Shown piece by piece: positions 17,510 to 26,839 of a stretch of 64,000 nucleotides of DNA (its first letter is position 1; every line of letters starts with the position of its first letter). The stretch lies in NCBI RefSeq assembly GCF_900016645.1, contig NZ_CDGJ01000078.1. One strand, given 5' to 3'. The position numbers and the translations under genes were made by a program. The stretch comes from Acididesulfobacillus acetoxydans (GTDB lineage: Bacteria; Bacillota; Desulfitobacteriia; Desulfitobacteriales; Desulfitobacteriaceae). The notes beneath the pieces are model-generated. The model was not told the DNA's origin. It ran no database searches and worked only from the letters and a program-made list of their open reading frames with translations.

Positions 17510-17879
17510 ATGAATACCTTCCATATTAGGTGAAGTTTTTTGGCTTGATGTCGCTTATGAGGACGCTCCCGATGAATCGAAAAGACGGCCAGTAATAATT
17601 GTTGCTAAAGCCGAAAATGAGTTTTTGATCTTAGTTGCTACCACTTCCGTTCCACCACATGATCCGCCAAAGTACCATGATCGGTATAAAATCCCTATAG
17701 TGAACTGGCGCAGGGCGGGCCTTTTTGAGCCTACATGGGGTCTGGGGTTCAGGCTACTTGAGCTTTCACGAGAGCAACTTAAGAGTTTGGTTACAGACAA
17801 GGATTTTATGGGAACAATACCTAAAACGGATTTTAATTTTCTAATCCAGCAGATTGAGTCAATACATAGCAAGGACTAA
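17510..17879 (+). pseudogene. PemK/MazF-like toxin, frameshifted near its start
   Basis: The frame open from 17514 to 17879 encodes GEVFWLDVAYEDAPDESKRR and then PVIIV, the N-terminal beta-strand pattern of PemK/MazF ribonucleases. That frame has no ATG, GTG or TTG before the conserved region. The natural ATG at 17510, two bases after the upstream gene, is in another frame and stops after seven codons (TGA at 17531). A single-base shift near 17525 would restore one protein of about 122 residues. Either the toxin is inactivated, or an unusual start or frameshift is used. Confidence 0.6.
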
Positions 17880-18007
17880 GCAGGCTGCCCTGCTTTTTTT
17901 CTTTTGCCTTACGGGGGTTGATGCTAGCGCATTGACGTAAGACCTTATCAATTCATATTGCTTCCTTGAAACACTGGCTCGATTAAGGTTGTAACCGAAT
18001 TGTTGAT

Positions 18008-18036
18008 TGATTTCATAGCACGAAAGGAGTATAATA
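18008..18036 (+). promoter_or_regulatory. Promoter and AT-rich operator of the toxin-antitoxin operon
   Basis: TTGATT (18008-18013), a 17-bp spacer and TATAAT (18031-18036) precede the antitoxin by 33 bp. The -10 overlaps the palindromic TATAATATTATC. Type II antitoxins of this family usually bind such operators to repress their own operon. Confidence 0.6.
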
Positions 18037-18068
18037 TTATCAGAATGTTACTACGAGGAGTTGATACC

Positions 18069-18359
18069 ATGCAGATTAAACCGTCCGCAAGCATCCGGCA
18101 GAATTACAACGAAATCGCGGATTTATGTAGATCTACCGGGGAGCCTGTGTATCTTACGAAAAACGGCGAGGGCGATCTTGTGGTTATGGATATAGATACG
18201 TTTGCCCGCCGTGAAAAAATGCTAAAGCTGCGTGAAGAACTGTTGGCTGTCGAGGAGGATCGTCTGGCAGGCCGCGCTGGAACTACACCGGACGAATTAG
18301 ACAGCTATTTAGAAAGCATTATTGATGAGGTGGAACATGGAAAAAAAGCCCGTATATAA
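18069..18359 (+). CDS. Type II antitoxin, Phd/YefM family
   Basis: A 96-residue protein with the N-terminal DNA-binding fold of Phd/YefM: IKPSASIRQNYNEIADLCR, then EPVYLTKNGEGDLVVMDIDTF. The charged helical C-terminus normally wraps the toxin. ATG at 18069 is chosen because GAGGAG is well placed; an upstream open frame exists but lacks homology. The gene overlaps the toxin by 23 bp. Confidence 0.88.
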   Translation: MQIKPSASIRQNYNEIADLCRSTGEPVYLTKNGEGDLVVMDIDTFARREKMLKLREELLAVEEDRLAGRAGTTPDELDSYLESIIDEVEHGKKARI

Positions 18360-18654
18360 GGTGCTTGTTTCTGACCGTGCCCGTCAGATGCTGGCGGGCC
18401 ATGTTCGGTTTTTGGCACAGAAAAGTCCTACTGCTGCGTGTAAGATAAAAAACGACCTTATGGACGCTATTCGCTCCCTTTCCACCATGCCGGAGCGTTT
18501 TTCTTTTCTCAATGCGGAATTTATACCTCTTAACAAGTATCATAAGATGTTCGTTGAGAAATGGTATCTGATTCTGTATCAGATTAAGGATCAGAAGGTG
18601 TATGTAGACTATATCATTGATTGTAGGCAGGATTACGGATGGTTGGTGAGGTAG
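18337..18654 (+). CDS. Type II toxin, RelE/ParE superfamily
   Basis: A 105-residue basic protein with the RelE/ParE pattern: YKVLVSDRARQMLAGHVRFL, two helices, then the beta strands KWYLILYQI and KVYVDYIIDCRQDY. RelE members cut ribosome-bound mRNA and ParE members target gyrase; the sequence does not clearly separate them. ATG at 18337 follows GATGAGGTGG. It overlaps the antitoxin, so the operon is tightly coupled and both genes look intact. Confidence 0.85.
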   Translation: MEKKPVYKVLVSDRARQMLAGHVRFLAQKSPTAACKIKNDLMDAIRSLSTMPERFSFLNAEFIPLNKYHKMFVEKWYLILYQIKDQKVYVDYIIDCRQDYGWLVR

Positions 18655-18759
18655 GGCAATACTTATGAATTTTATAATGGGTAGTAGCAAATTACATGGC
18701 TATAGCAAGGCTGCTCTATTTCAGCGTAACATGGTATTTATATTTCCTAAAAGTGACAT

Positions 18760-18800
18760 AAACCCCACAAGAGTTTTTAGAATTGCTCTTGTGGGGTTTT
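18760..18800. terminator. Bidirectional terminator
   Basis: A perfect 14-bp stem (18760-18773 with 18786-18799) around a 12-nt loop, with a T-run on the + side and the mirror A-run on the other. It separates the convergent toxin and lipoprotein genes. Confidence 0.9.
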
Positions 18801-18824
18801 GGCATTGGGGAATGGATGATGCCT

Positions 18825-19688
18825 TTACTTAGTCCAAGTGTAACCATGGTCGACCGTATGCCAGGTTATACCATTGACTGTGACCGAGAAGCTTTGGCCA
18901 GACCGTTTCGGATCGGAAGCGGGAAAACTCAGCTCCAGAGCGGACGAGGGTTGATCCACCCAGGTACGGCCTCCGTCTTGGGTAAAGAAAAAGACGTAAG
19001 CGGGGTGAGCTATCCCCCGTGGCACATCCGCGATTCGTTCGACTAAAATACCATCTTTAGAAGTAAAGAAGGCCGGTGGTGTCAAATCGAAGGTCATACT
19101 GGCATAATGGGCTATATTCTTGGGCACCGGTAACTCCTGGTGCACCCAGGTATGGCCGCCATCATGTGTAACAAAAATCCAGGGATAATTCACAGCCGGA
19201 ACGTATCCCGTGATCCAACCTGTGCTGGTGTTCACGAAACTGAGACCGTTTTTAATTCCCCCGTAGGGCAATGTTCCGGCAGGCAGACTTGCTGATCCTG
19301 TTGCAGAAGTATGTGTAGGACCAGCAACCGAAATTTTGGTCCAGTTCTTGCCTCCGTCTGTCGTGTCATAGAGGTCCACAGATTCGCTCATCATGGCGCT
19401 TAGACCGTAGACCATCTTCCAGCCGCGATCCGGATTAAGAAACACAACTTCCGCCTTATTTCTTACCACGGTGCGATGGTTGGGCAACCAATCGGTATTT
19501 GCCGGTTGAGTTTCAGGCTGTGTTGAACCGCTGGATCCTGTGCTTCCAGGTTTGCTTGGAGAAAGCGTTGATGGCTGAGTCGGTGGTTGTGGCGTTTGTG
19601 GGGGTTTGCTGCCCGGGTTGCATCCAGCCAGTAACAGGCTCGCTGCTACAAGGGCAGCGGCGGCTGCAGCCAGCTTTGATTTTTTCAT
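18825..19688 (-). CDS. Exported lipoprotein with BNR/YCF48-like repeats
   Basis: A 287-residue lipoprotein. The signal peptide is MKKSKLAAAAAALVAASLLL with lipobox LLAGC, followed by a Pro/Ser/Thr-rich linker. The folded part repeats a photosystem assembly factor/sialidase-like beta-propeller signature: DGGKNWTK, DGGHTWVH, DGGRTWVD and a final DHGYTWTK. In such proteins these Asp boxes are structural. The ligand is unknown. ATG at 19688 is preferred over a GTG four codons upstream. Confidence 0.8.
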   Translation of the reverse strand: MKKSKLAAAAAALVAASLLLAGCNPGSKPPQTPQPPTQPSTLSPSKPGSTGSSGSTQPETQPANTDWLPNHRTVVRNKAEVVFLNPDRGWKMVYGLSAMMSESVDLYDTTDGGKNWTKISVAGPTHTSATGSASLPAGTLPYGGIKNGLSFVNTSTGWITGYVPAVNYPWIFVTHDGGHTWVHQELPVPKNIAHYASMTFDLTPPAFFTSKDGILVERIADVPRGIAHPAYVFFFTQDGGRTWVDQPSSALELSFPASDPKRSGQSFSVTVNGITWHTVDHGYTWTK

Positions 19689-19771
19689 AATAATTCCCAC
19701 GCCTTTCTTAAAATCATCGCACGGAACGGAAAGAAACCGTGCCTATGAGCTTATTTTCTTAAGCAGAATGG

Positions 19772-19896
19772 GTTCAACTGGCCCTCTCGGACTGCCGACA
19801 GTCCGAGAGGGCTGTTTGAGAGGAGTCTACATCGGCAAGGTCGGGCTGTCAAGTGCTACCCACGCCTTCAGCCGGTTATCAAGGGGGCTGCTGCCT
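19772..19896 (+). repeat. Dispersed repeat, copy A, with perfect 13-bp hairpin
   Basis: About 125 bp clearly similar to 26331-26454. This copy opens with a perfect inverted repeat, CCCTCTCGGACTG-CCGA-CAGTCCGAGAGGG (written here in parts). The conserved 3' part includes CAGCCGGTTATCAAG. It lies in the 383-bp gap before the PhzF gene. No gene is called in the gap; a short hydrophobic frame ends at 20049 but has no RBS. Confidence 0.7.
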
Positions 19897-20071
19897 TTCG
19901 TCCTCCTTCCCGTCCTGAAAAGTGCGGGGACTGGGCCGATGTTTGGTCTGATAGTGTTGGCGATGTTAATTCTAATAGTGAAGCGGAGATATGCAGGATT
20001 TCTTAACAGATTGCAGAATTTATTTGGAAAGTGGGCTGCGACAGGGTGAGTGAGAAGGAGGGGCAAGAACG

Positions 20072-20893
20072 ATGGGATTGAGCATCTATCAGGTTGATTC
20101 ATTCACAGATCGGCCTTTTTCGGGTAATCCCGCAGCCGTCTGCAGGTTGGTTAAACCGGTTGATGAGCGGTGGATGCAAAACGTCGCCAAGGAAATGAAT
20201 TTATCGGAGAGCGCGTTTCTCCGCCAAGAGGAAGACGGGTATAGCCTGCGCTGGTTTACTCCAACCAGAGAGGTCGATCTCTGTGGTCATGCGACACTCG
20301 CGAGTGCGCATATACTTTGGGAGCGAAATTATCTGCCGGCAGAAGAGGAAGCCAGGTTTCACACCAGAAGCGGACTGTTGACGGCAAGGAAAGCCGCAAA
20401 CGGCTATATCGAACTGAATTTTCCGCTGGAGCGGGATCGTCCGGCTGATCCGCCCAAGGGGTTGCTGGAAGCGCTGGGTGTACAGGCCGAGTACGTCGGG
20501 AAGAATCGGTTCGATTATATTGTAGAAGTCAGCTCTGAGGAAATAGTCCGCAGTCTGAACCCGGATTTTCGGGTACTGAGCCGGCTGCCCTGTGAAGGGG
20601 TTATAGTTACGGGCATATCGGCTTCCGAAGAGCAAGACTTTGTGTCAAGGTATTTTGCTCCCGGTTTGGGAATTAATGAAGACCCGGTTACAGGTTCGGC
20701 ACATTGCTGCCTGGCTCCGTATTGGCAAAAGAGGCTTAACAAAGATCAATTTGTGGCGCGCCAGCTTTCGGAACGGGGCGGGCGTTTAACCGTTAGGTTG
20801 TCAGATCAACGGGTCCATATCGGGGGGCAAGCCGTTACGGTCTTTAAAGGGGAATTATCTGAGCGGACATTGCAGGAGGAGTGTTCGTCTTGA
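20072..20893 (+). CDS. PhzF family isomerase
   Basis: A 273-residue protein of the PhzF fold (two diaminopimelate-epimerase-like halves). The typical start is YQVDSFTDRPFSGNPAAVC, with the catalytic Glu in MNLSESAF. ELCGHATLASAH-like sequence (DLCGHATLASAHILW) and the second-half NEDPVTGSAHCCLAPYW motif are intact. True PhzF isomerises dihydrohydroxyanthranilate in phenazine synthesis; there are no phenazine genes here, so the substrate is unknown. AGGAGG precedes the ATG. Confidence 0.92.
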   Translation: MGLSIYQVDSFTDRPFSGNPAAVCRLVKPVDERWMQNVAKEMNLSESAFLRQEEDGYSLRWFTPTREVDLCGHATLASAHILWERNYLPAEEEARFHTRSGLLTARKAANGYIELNFPLERDRPADPPKGLLEALGVQAEYVGKNRFDYIVEVSSEEIVRSLNPDFRVLSRLPCEGVIVTGISASEEQDFVSRYFAPGLGINEDPVTGSAHCCLAPYWQKRLNKDQFVARQLSERGGRLTVRLSDQRVHIGGQAVTVFKGELSERTLQEECSS

Positions 20894-20923
20894 GCGCGTA
20901 CGGCCAGATACTAAAGGGGGACC

Positions 20924-21399
20924 TTCAATGAAAAATGTATTCCAATCGCCTGCGGGGCATATATTGGGGAGCACTCCTTCTCCAGCTTAAAGACGCCTAC
21001 TGCCGCAGCCTGTCCTGACGCAAGTGATCTGAACCATGCGAAATTGTTCGGAAAAAAGCAGGTGAAAGGCTGCTATCTATTTCATCGCTTGATGGTATTT
21101 CTGACATCGCGGTACCGGGTACCCACCCCTACAGACCCTATGAAGCCCCGGCACTAACGGCTGCTTCTATCGCAGTGAGTGACAGGTGCTCACAGTGTGG
21201 AATTTGTGCGCGGGAGTGTCCTGTCGGTGCTATCGACTTGGAAAACAGTGTCTTGATGGCTGAAGAAAAGTGCATCCTGTGTTGTGCCTGCAGCAAAGCG
21301 TGTCCGGAAAATGCCCGAACGCTCGAATCCGACGCAGCTATAGGTGTAGCCGTACGTCTCAGTCAACTGTCAAGAAAGGAACCGGAATACTTCTTCTGA
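20924..21399 (+). pseudogene. EFR1-type flavodoxin/ferredoxin, truncated and frameshifted
   Basis: Reading starts without an in-frame start codon and gives PIACGAYIGEHSFSSLKTPT, the second half of the flavodoxin domain of EFR1-family proteins. A one-base shift at the A6 run 21052-21057 is needed to reach DGISDIAVPGTHPYRPYEAP and the two 4Fe-4S motifs CSQCGICARECPVG and CILCCACSKACP. The N-terminal flavodoxin half is missing. The 3' part from GTG 21175 could still yield a 74-residue ferredoxin, but no RBS is seen. Confidence 0.7.
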
Positions 21400-21813
21400 G
21401 TGAGGAGACCTTCACCGATTCACAGGGAAGCGCCAGTCAAAGCCTTTCCCGGCACTCCTGGATCGACGAGAGTCAGGGAAAATCCCGCGGACTCTTTGCT
21501 TATTCCCAGAAATAGGGTAAGATACGTGCTGGAGCGGTGAAAGCACTATAGTGGGAATAGTAAGAAGATTGCGGAATAGAATAGCTAAAAGAGAGCAGAG
21601 AAAGTAGACTGAGGCGAGAGAGGATGGGACGCTGCAAGGCCCTCGGAGGTAGGAGAAGCCTACCTAAGATTAGTGAACAGGAGTGAGGGTTAATGGGTCA
21701 GACGATCGGTTTGGCCTTGGAGACAGTAAATAGGGAACAGCTCTAGAGGCTGGTTGAGAGGGAGGGCGAGGCAGATCCGGGTGGGCCATGGTCTCGATGC
21801 AGAGACGGCAGTA
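21400..21813. other. Intergenic region without recognised genes
   Basis: This 414-bp stretch is purine-rich on the + strand at 21530-21660 and contains a small hairpin (GTGCT/AGCAC near 21524-21546). A 17-codon frame at 21692 with a fair RBS ends at TAG. I cannot assign anything; it may be debris of a lost element. Confidence 0.3.
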
Positions 21814-22881
21814 TTACTGGCTGCTCAGCTCTTTGCGATTCGCGGCTTCGGGAACCCTTTCCAGCCAGCCTTGCTTAATCATCAGGTTGACGCCGTCTTT
21901 AGCCAAGTCGCCAAGTTCGGCGATAAAACGGCCGAAGGTCAAGAGGACGTCACTCCGGGTGCAGTTCGACAAAGCAACTCCTGCGCCCGCGATTGCATTA
22001 GCCGTCAACGTCGTAAAGTGGAACAGGATTAATTTGTCACTGAAAGGAGACTCGGGGGACTCTGTGACGAGGTGGTCGTAATTTGGCGGGGTGGACAGGT
22101 CGTCATCTTCCAGGATCTGAGAGAGGATGTCGATCTGTTTATCATTTATGAGGCGGCCGCGAGACAAATAATCTTTAATCAATTTAGATTTTGTGGTCTG
22201 TTCGAAGCCGGTCGTTAAGGTATTTCTCAAAGATCTGGAGATAATATTGACGAAAAGATGGTCTATTTCCAGAGCGTTGAGGGGTCTTTTATCCCCGATT
22301 AAACCCTTATAAAAACCCTGTACGTCATGAGTATATTCGACCCGGTCGGGGATGGGTATATAGGCGGCTTTCGGAAGGAGTCCTTTGGCCAGGAGTACGG
22401 CATGGCTCTTTTTGCTGATCGCCGTCGAATCATTTAAACAGCCCTCGAAGAACTGTTTCACGTCGGGACGGGATGAACTGGTATAGGCAAGGCCAAAGCC
22501 CAGGATAGCGTACTTGGCCATTAGAGTGGCATAAAGGAGCATAAACGTCTCGGAGTAAAGCGGTTTGGCCGACACGTCAAAGTCCTCGTCTGTAAAGCCG
22601 TGGGGGATGGGGAAATAAGCCGCCTGAAAGATAGCGGTTATCGTTTGAACGTGACGGACCGAGGCATCCAACGCGAACTGTAAGACCGAATGGATATCGG
22701 GGTCTTTCGATGTGGCCACAAAGTAGGGCAGCATGCAGGCTCCCATACTTTCTGCCAAATACATGCTCCACAGTTGACCGATTTCCGCCGCCGTGAGCTG
22801 AATGTTTTCCAGGTTGTGTTGAATGGCGTGGTAGGGCGTCTCCGAAGCCGTGCCGTTGATTCCCTGTTCGAGATTGTTCAT
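21814..22881 (-). CDS. DUF3231 family protein
   Basis: A 355-residue, mainly helical protein built of two homologous halves (about 15-175 and 195-345). Each half has a four-helix, ferritin-like pattern with LTAAEIGQLW or LNALEIDHLF at its start. This matches DUF3231, a family common in spore-forming Firmicutes with no known function. The ATG at 22881 is preferred over one three codons upstream because GGAGG is 9 bp away from it and abuts the other. Confidence 0.82.
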   Translation of the reverse strand: MNNLEQGINGTASETPYHAIQHNLENIQLTAAEIGQLWSMYLAESMGACMLPYFVATSKDPDIHSVLQFALDASVRHVQTITAIFQAAYFPIPHGFTDEDFDVSAKPLYSETFMLLYATLMAKYAILGFGLAYTSSSRPDVKQFFEGCLNDSTAISKKSHAVLLAKGLLPKAAYIPIPDRVEYTHDVQGFYKGLIGDKRPLNALEIDHLFVNIISRSLRNTLTTGFEQTTKSKLIKDYLSRGRLINDKQIDILSQILEDDDLSTPPNYDHLVTESPESPFSDKLILFHFTTLTANAIAGAGVALSNCTRSDVLLTFGRFIAELGDLAKDGVNLMIKQGWLERVPEAANRKELSSQ

Positions 22882-23042
22882 TGCTTCCATCCTCCGTTAT
22901 TGTGCAAAAGCTTCCTCGCGTAGCTTTCCCCCTTTTAGTTGGGATATTCCAATACTTTGCTGACACCTGCTCATAACGGAGACAAAGAAAAGGAATCTAG
23001 TTTCATGGAAACTCACAGGGCAATACAACCAGGGAATGGGTT

Positions 23043-26000
23043 CTAGATCGGATCAAAAAGTCCTCTTAGTTCTTGCTCAGATAGTTTGGACAGCATCGTT
23101 TCACCCGGTTGGATCACGGCGTTGATCAGCGCTTTTTTCTTGGCTTGGAGCGCGTTGACCTTTTCTTCCACGGTGCCCTGAGTGAGCAGTTTAATGACCT
23201 GGACCGCATGGGTTTGGCCGATACGATGCGCACGATCGGTAGCCTGGTCTTCGACAGCCGGGTTCCACCAGGGGTCGAAGTGAATGACCATGTCCGCCCC
23301 GGTCAGGTTTAAGCCGGTGCCCCCGGCTTTCAGGGAGATGAGGAAGACCCGGCCGGAGCCCGCGTTGAAAGCTTGGGCCATTTGGGCCCGGTCGGCCGCT
23401 TTGGTCGAGCCATTAAGATAGAAGTGTTCGATCTTTTCGGTGTTTAGATGGTCCTGGATGATCTCCAGCATCGACGTGAACTGGGAGAAAACGAGAATCC
23501 GGTGGCCGCTGTCGAGGGCATCGCCGAGAATCTCCCGGAAAAGCTGCATCTTGCCGCTTTCACCGTTGTAATGCTCGACAAACATAGCCGGATGGCAGCA
23601 GATTTGTCTCAGCCGGGTTAAAGCCGCCAGAATTTTGATGTGGCTTTTTTCAAAGCCGACGGCGGCAATTTCGCGGGCAATGTCCCGGCGGGCTTCCTGC
23701 AAATAGGCCAAATAGATCTTTTTCTGAGGTTCTGTCAAAGAGGCATGGAGCTGGGTCTCGATCTTTTCCGGCAATTCTCTTAGGACATCTTTCTTTAGCC
23801 GGCGGAGGATAAAAGGGTTGACATGCCGGCTTAATTCGGATAGTGGTTCCGGATTTTCCCCCTTGACGATGGGTATTTCATATTTTTTGCGAAATTCCTG
23901 ATGTGACAGGAGATACCCCGGCATGACAAAGTTGAATAAGGACCAAAGCTCGGAGAGGGAATTTTCGATGGGCGTACCGGTCAGGACAAAATAGCCTTTG
24001 GCCTGGAGCCGCTGGACAGATTTAGCGTTCAGGGTTTGCGGATTTTTAATGTGCTGAGCTTCATCAAGAAAGCAGTAGGAAAACTCCAGATGGGCAAACT
24101 TGTCGATATCCCGCCGGAGAAGGGGGTAGGAAGTAACGATCAGATCCTGTTGACCGCTGCCGGCTAACTGCGCCGCTCTTTCGCGGGGGGTACCGTCAAT
24201 GACTAGGACCTTCAAATCGGGAACAAATTTGGCGGCTTCCTGTTGCCAGTTATAGATTAAGGAAGTTGGAGCCACCACTAAAGCGGGGTCGGCTTGGGCG
24301 CCTTTTTGGTCCAAAATGAAAGAGAGAACCTGTAAGGTCTTGCCCAAACCCATATCATCCGCCAGAATGCCGCCAAGACCGAAAGAAGCGAGGGTTTTGA
24401 GCCATTTGAAGCCGGTTACCTGGTACTCCCGCAGGGTGCGCCGCAACGGCTGCGGGACTTCAAATTCCCCGTCCTGGGGTTCCAGAATGCTCTGAACCAG
24501 TTGTTTGAACGCCTTGTTGCGTTGGATGCCCGGTAAGTTGGCTTGACGCAGAAAACTGTCGATGTACATGGCCCGATATTTGGGCAGGCTAAGAACCTGC
24601 TTGTGCAGATCGGTGGGTTTAAGGTCCAGGTTGTCCAGCAGCAGAGCCACGGAAGCAAGCTCGGGTTGGTTCAAATCAAGAAAGGAACCGTCCCGCAGGC
24701 GGTGGTACTTTTTCTTCAGGCGCAGGGAACTAAAGATGTCCGCCAACTCATCCTGAGCAATATCGTTATATTGGAAAGATACCTCCAAGAGGTCCAGGTT
24801 TTCGTCGAGGCGAACCCTGCCGGTAAACGTGGTCGCGGAGCGGATTTTGAGTTTAAATTCATCAGAATAATAGATATCGGCTAGATCTCGAAGTTGTGGC
24901 AGACAATTCAGCGTGAAATCGAAAAGCCCGTCATCATCGTCACTGAGATGGATCATGCCTTGGGACACGGTGAAGGCGGCTTGTTCCAGGATGCCCAGGA
25001 TCTTTCGTTCCTGTTCCACGGCGCGAATCAGGATAAAATCTTCGTCGCCGGCTGTCCGGCCGCTTGCCGCGGAAGCAAAAGGATTGATCACTTTGCCACC
25101 GTAGTGAAACTCCAGACGGGCGGTGATGCCGTTGTCTTCGGGCCGGTCAAAATAGATTTTCACCACAAGGTCTTCCTGATGAAATTTGCCGGCCAATTTA
25201 GAGTCAACGACCAGCTTGCCTGTCCGGTTGATCAGTGGCAGGGCCTCAGAAGCGAAAGATTCCTTTTGTCCGGGCGGGACGACAAGTTTGGATCGAGGCG
25301 CCTGCCGCAGAGCATTGAGGAGCGCGGGTAATGTCTCCTGTTGAAGGACCGGGACCCGGTAAATCTGCTGACGGTAAAGGTAGAAGCTGCCGTCGGCAGT
25401 CAGCTGCAAGGGAAGTTCTTCCGTTTTCAGGGCCAAAGCCAGACTCTGATTCTGCGGGGTCAAGGCGAACTCTAATGGCAGTTCTGACCGGTTAATGCGG
25501 GTTGATTGCTTGGGAAAAGAGTCGGTGGCCAGTTGAAAAACTTTGTCGCCCAAAGCGTCCAGAAATTTTCCGAGGTAATACCCGCGTAAAGGCAGCATTT
25601 TTTGGCTGAAAAGAGTGGTTGTATAATAAGGACCTTGCATTTCCACTAAAGCGATATGCTGTTCCCACATTTCCTGAAGCATCGTGATGATCTTCTGATC
25701 CTCTGGTTTAAAGGTGTGCCGGGCAGGGTCGTAAGTAAAGCTCCTGCCGAATTCGAGGGTCTTCCCTTTATGAACACAGGTGAGGAACTCTCTAAAATCT
25801 TTAACGAGGTAGAGGCGCCGCAAGCCCAGCCGCAACTGTAAGCGCACCGTTCCTATGGATCTGGGAGGAATGTCCAGCTCCACTTCCACTTGCACCGTCT
25901 CCCGGGGGATGTCCTCGCGCGGATTGGCCAAGGAGGCGAGGAGTTCGGTAACCATCCGGTTCTGCAGGGCCGGAGCGGGGGCTTGAGAAGCGAGCTGTTT

Positions 26001-26285
26001 CTGGGCGGTTTTTAAAACGGCCACAATGTGTCTGCAGGCTCCTGTGTGATCGCTATAAGAAAGGCAATTACAGCCATAGGACATGATTGAGCCGTCATGC
26101 CCTAAAGAGACCTTTACGCTGTAGAGAAAAGCATCTTTGACCGCGGCGAGGATTTCGCCTGTGCTCGGGGTGAAGGTGAAATTTCGGACCGTTTGCGCGC
26201 GATAATGGGCTATCCCCTCCTCGTAAGCCTTTCGGCTGGAGGCTAGGGCGAAAATGATATTATCCGGAATGTTTAGACTAGGCAT
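23043..26285 (-). CDS. SNF2-family helicase with SWIM zinc finger
   Basis: A 1080-residue protein. The N-terminal SWIM finger uses Cys72, Cys74, Cys84 and His86 (CNCLSYSDHTGACRHI). A bacterial SNF2-associated domain follows, then both RecA-like lobes: ADDMGLGKT (motif I), DEAQHIKN (II), LTGTPIENS (III), FLISLKAGGTGLNLTGAD (V) and DRAHRIGQ (VI). Such proteins move along double-stranded DNA and may aid transcription or repair, as for RapA; the partner is unknown. ATG at 26285 has AAAGGAG 9 bp upstream. The frame continues upstream into a dispersed repeat and was not included. Confidence 0.92.
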   Translation of the reverse strand: MPSLNIPDNIIFALASSRKAYEEGIAHYRAQTVRNFTFTPSTGEILAAVKDAFLYSVKVSLGHDGSIMSYGCNCLSYSDHTGACRHIVAVLKTAQKQLASQAPAPALQNRMVTELLASLANPREDIPRETVQVEVELDIPPRSIGTVRLQLRLGLRRLYLVKDFREFLTCVHKGKTLEFGRSFTYDPARHTFKPEDQKIITMLQEMWEQHIALVEMQGPYYTTTLFSQKMLPLRGYYLGKFLDALGDKVFQLATDSFPKQSTRINRSELPLEFALTPQNQSLALALKTEELPLQLTADGSFYLYRQQIYRVPVLQQETLPALLNALRQAPRSKLVVPPGQKESFASEALPLINRTGKLVVDSKLAGKFHQEDLVVKIYFDRPEDNGITARLEFHYGGKVINPFASAASGRTAGDEDFILIRAVEQERKILGILEQAAFTVSQGMIHLSDDDDGLFDFTLNCLPQLRDLADIYYSDEFKLKIRSATTFTGRVRLDENLDLLEVSFQYNDIAQDELADIFSSLRLKKKYHRLRDGSFLDLNQPELASVALLLDNLDLKPTDLHKQVLSLPKYRAMYIDSFLRQANLPGIQRNKAFKQLVQSILEPQDGEFEVPQPLRRTLREYQVTGFKWLKTLASFGLGGILADDMGLGKTLQVLSFILDQKGAQADPALVVAPTSLIYNWQQEAAKFVPDLKVLVIDGTPRERAAQLAGSGQQDLIVTSYPLLRRDIDKFAHLEFSYCFLDEAQHIKNPQTLNAKSVQRLQAKGYFVLTGTPIENSLSELWSLFNFVMPGYLLSHQEFRKKYEIPIVKGENPEPLSELSRHVNPFILRRLKKDVLRELPEKIETQLHASLTEPQKKIYLAYLQEARRDIAREIAAVGFEKSHIKILAALTRLRQICCHPAMFVEHYNGESGKMQLFREILGDALDSGHRILVFSQFTSMLEIIQDHLNTEKIEHFYLNGSTKAADRAQMAQAFNAGSGRVFLISLKAGGTGLNLTGADMVIHFDPWWNPAVEDQATDRAHRIGQTHAVQVIKLLTQGTVEEKVNALQAKKKALINAVIQPGETMLSKLSEQELRGLFDPI

Positions 26286-26330
26286 GGACGAATACTCCTT
26301 TATTGGAATGGGGGATGTGGGTTGGAACGA

Positions 26331-26454
26331 GTTCAACTTTCCCCCTCGGACTGCCGACAGTCTGCTCAGGCTGTTTGAGTGGAGTCTACCTCGGCAAGGT
26401 TCAGCTGTCAAGTGGTACCGCGCCCTCAGCCGGTTATCAAGCGGGCTGCTGCCT
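26331..26454 (+). repeat. Dispersed repeat, copy B
   Basis: The counterpart of 19772-19896, with many substitutions and a decayed 5' hairpin. It sits just upstream of the SNF2 gene on its 5' side, so it may influence that gene's expression. Confidence 0.65.
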
Positions 26455-26505
26455 GACGCTTTCCCTACGCACCGAGCAACCCCTGAATAGTCACGGCAGT
26501 GACCT

Positions 26506-26534
26506 GCCCCGCCTACGCTAAGAGGCGGGGGTTT
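26506..26534 (+). other. GC-rich hairpin, possible end of a lost IS200/IS605-type element
   Basis: CCCCGCCT (26507-26514) pairs with AGGCGGGG (26523-26530), then GTTT. Such hairpins resemble subterminal hairpins of IS200/IS605 elements, but no transposase is present. The rest of the 555-bp gap between the SNF2 start and the next gene holds no gene. Confidence 0.35.
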
Positions 26535-26839
26535 CAGGGAGAATATCGCCGGAAGGTTGACTGTGCGGGTCATATTGTCTCTTGGTGGCGGCTTGTAATT
26601 CCTTGTGGCTAATCCATTTTCCACGGGTCTGATGATGGGACTTGGCGGCCTTTAAGCAACCGTTCCAAGCGCGTCCCGACTCCTTGGACCACCTGCCCTA
26701 TTTAGAGGCAAAAAAAGGAGCCCGGGGGATGGGGCATCTTTCTTGGCAGGCTTTACATGCCGAAAGACCGTTCCCCCCAGAGGTTGGGCCGGCTGCGGGA
26801 AATAGGGCCCGTGAGAGAGCGTTGAGAGCGGCGAAAGGC

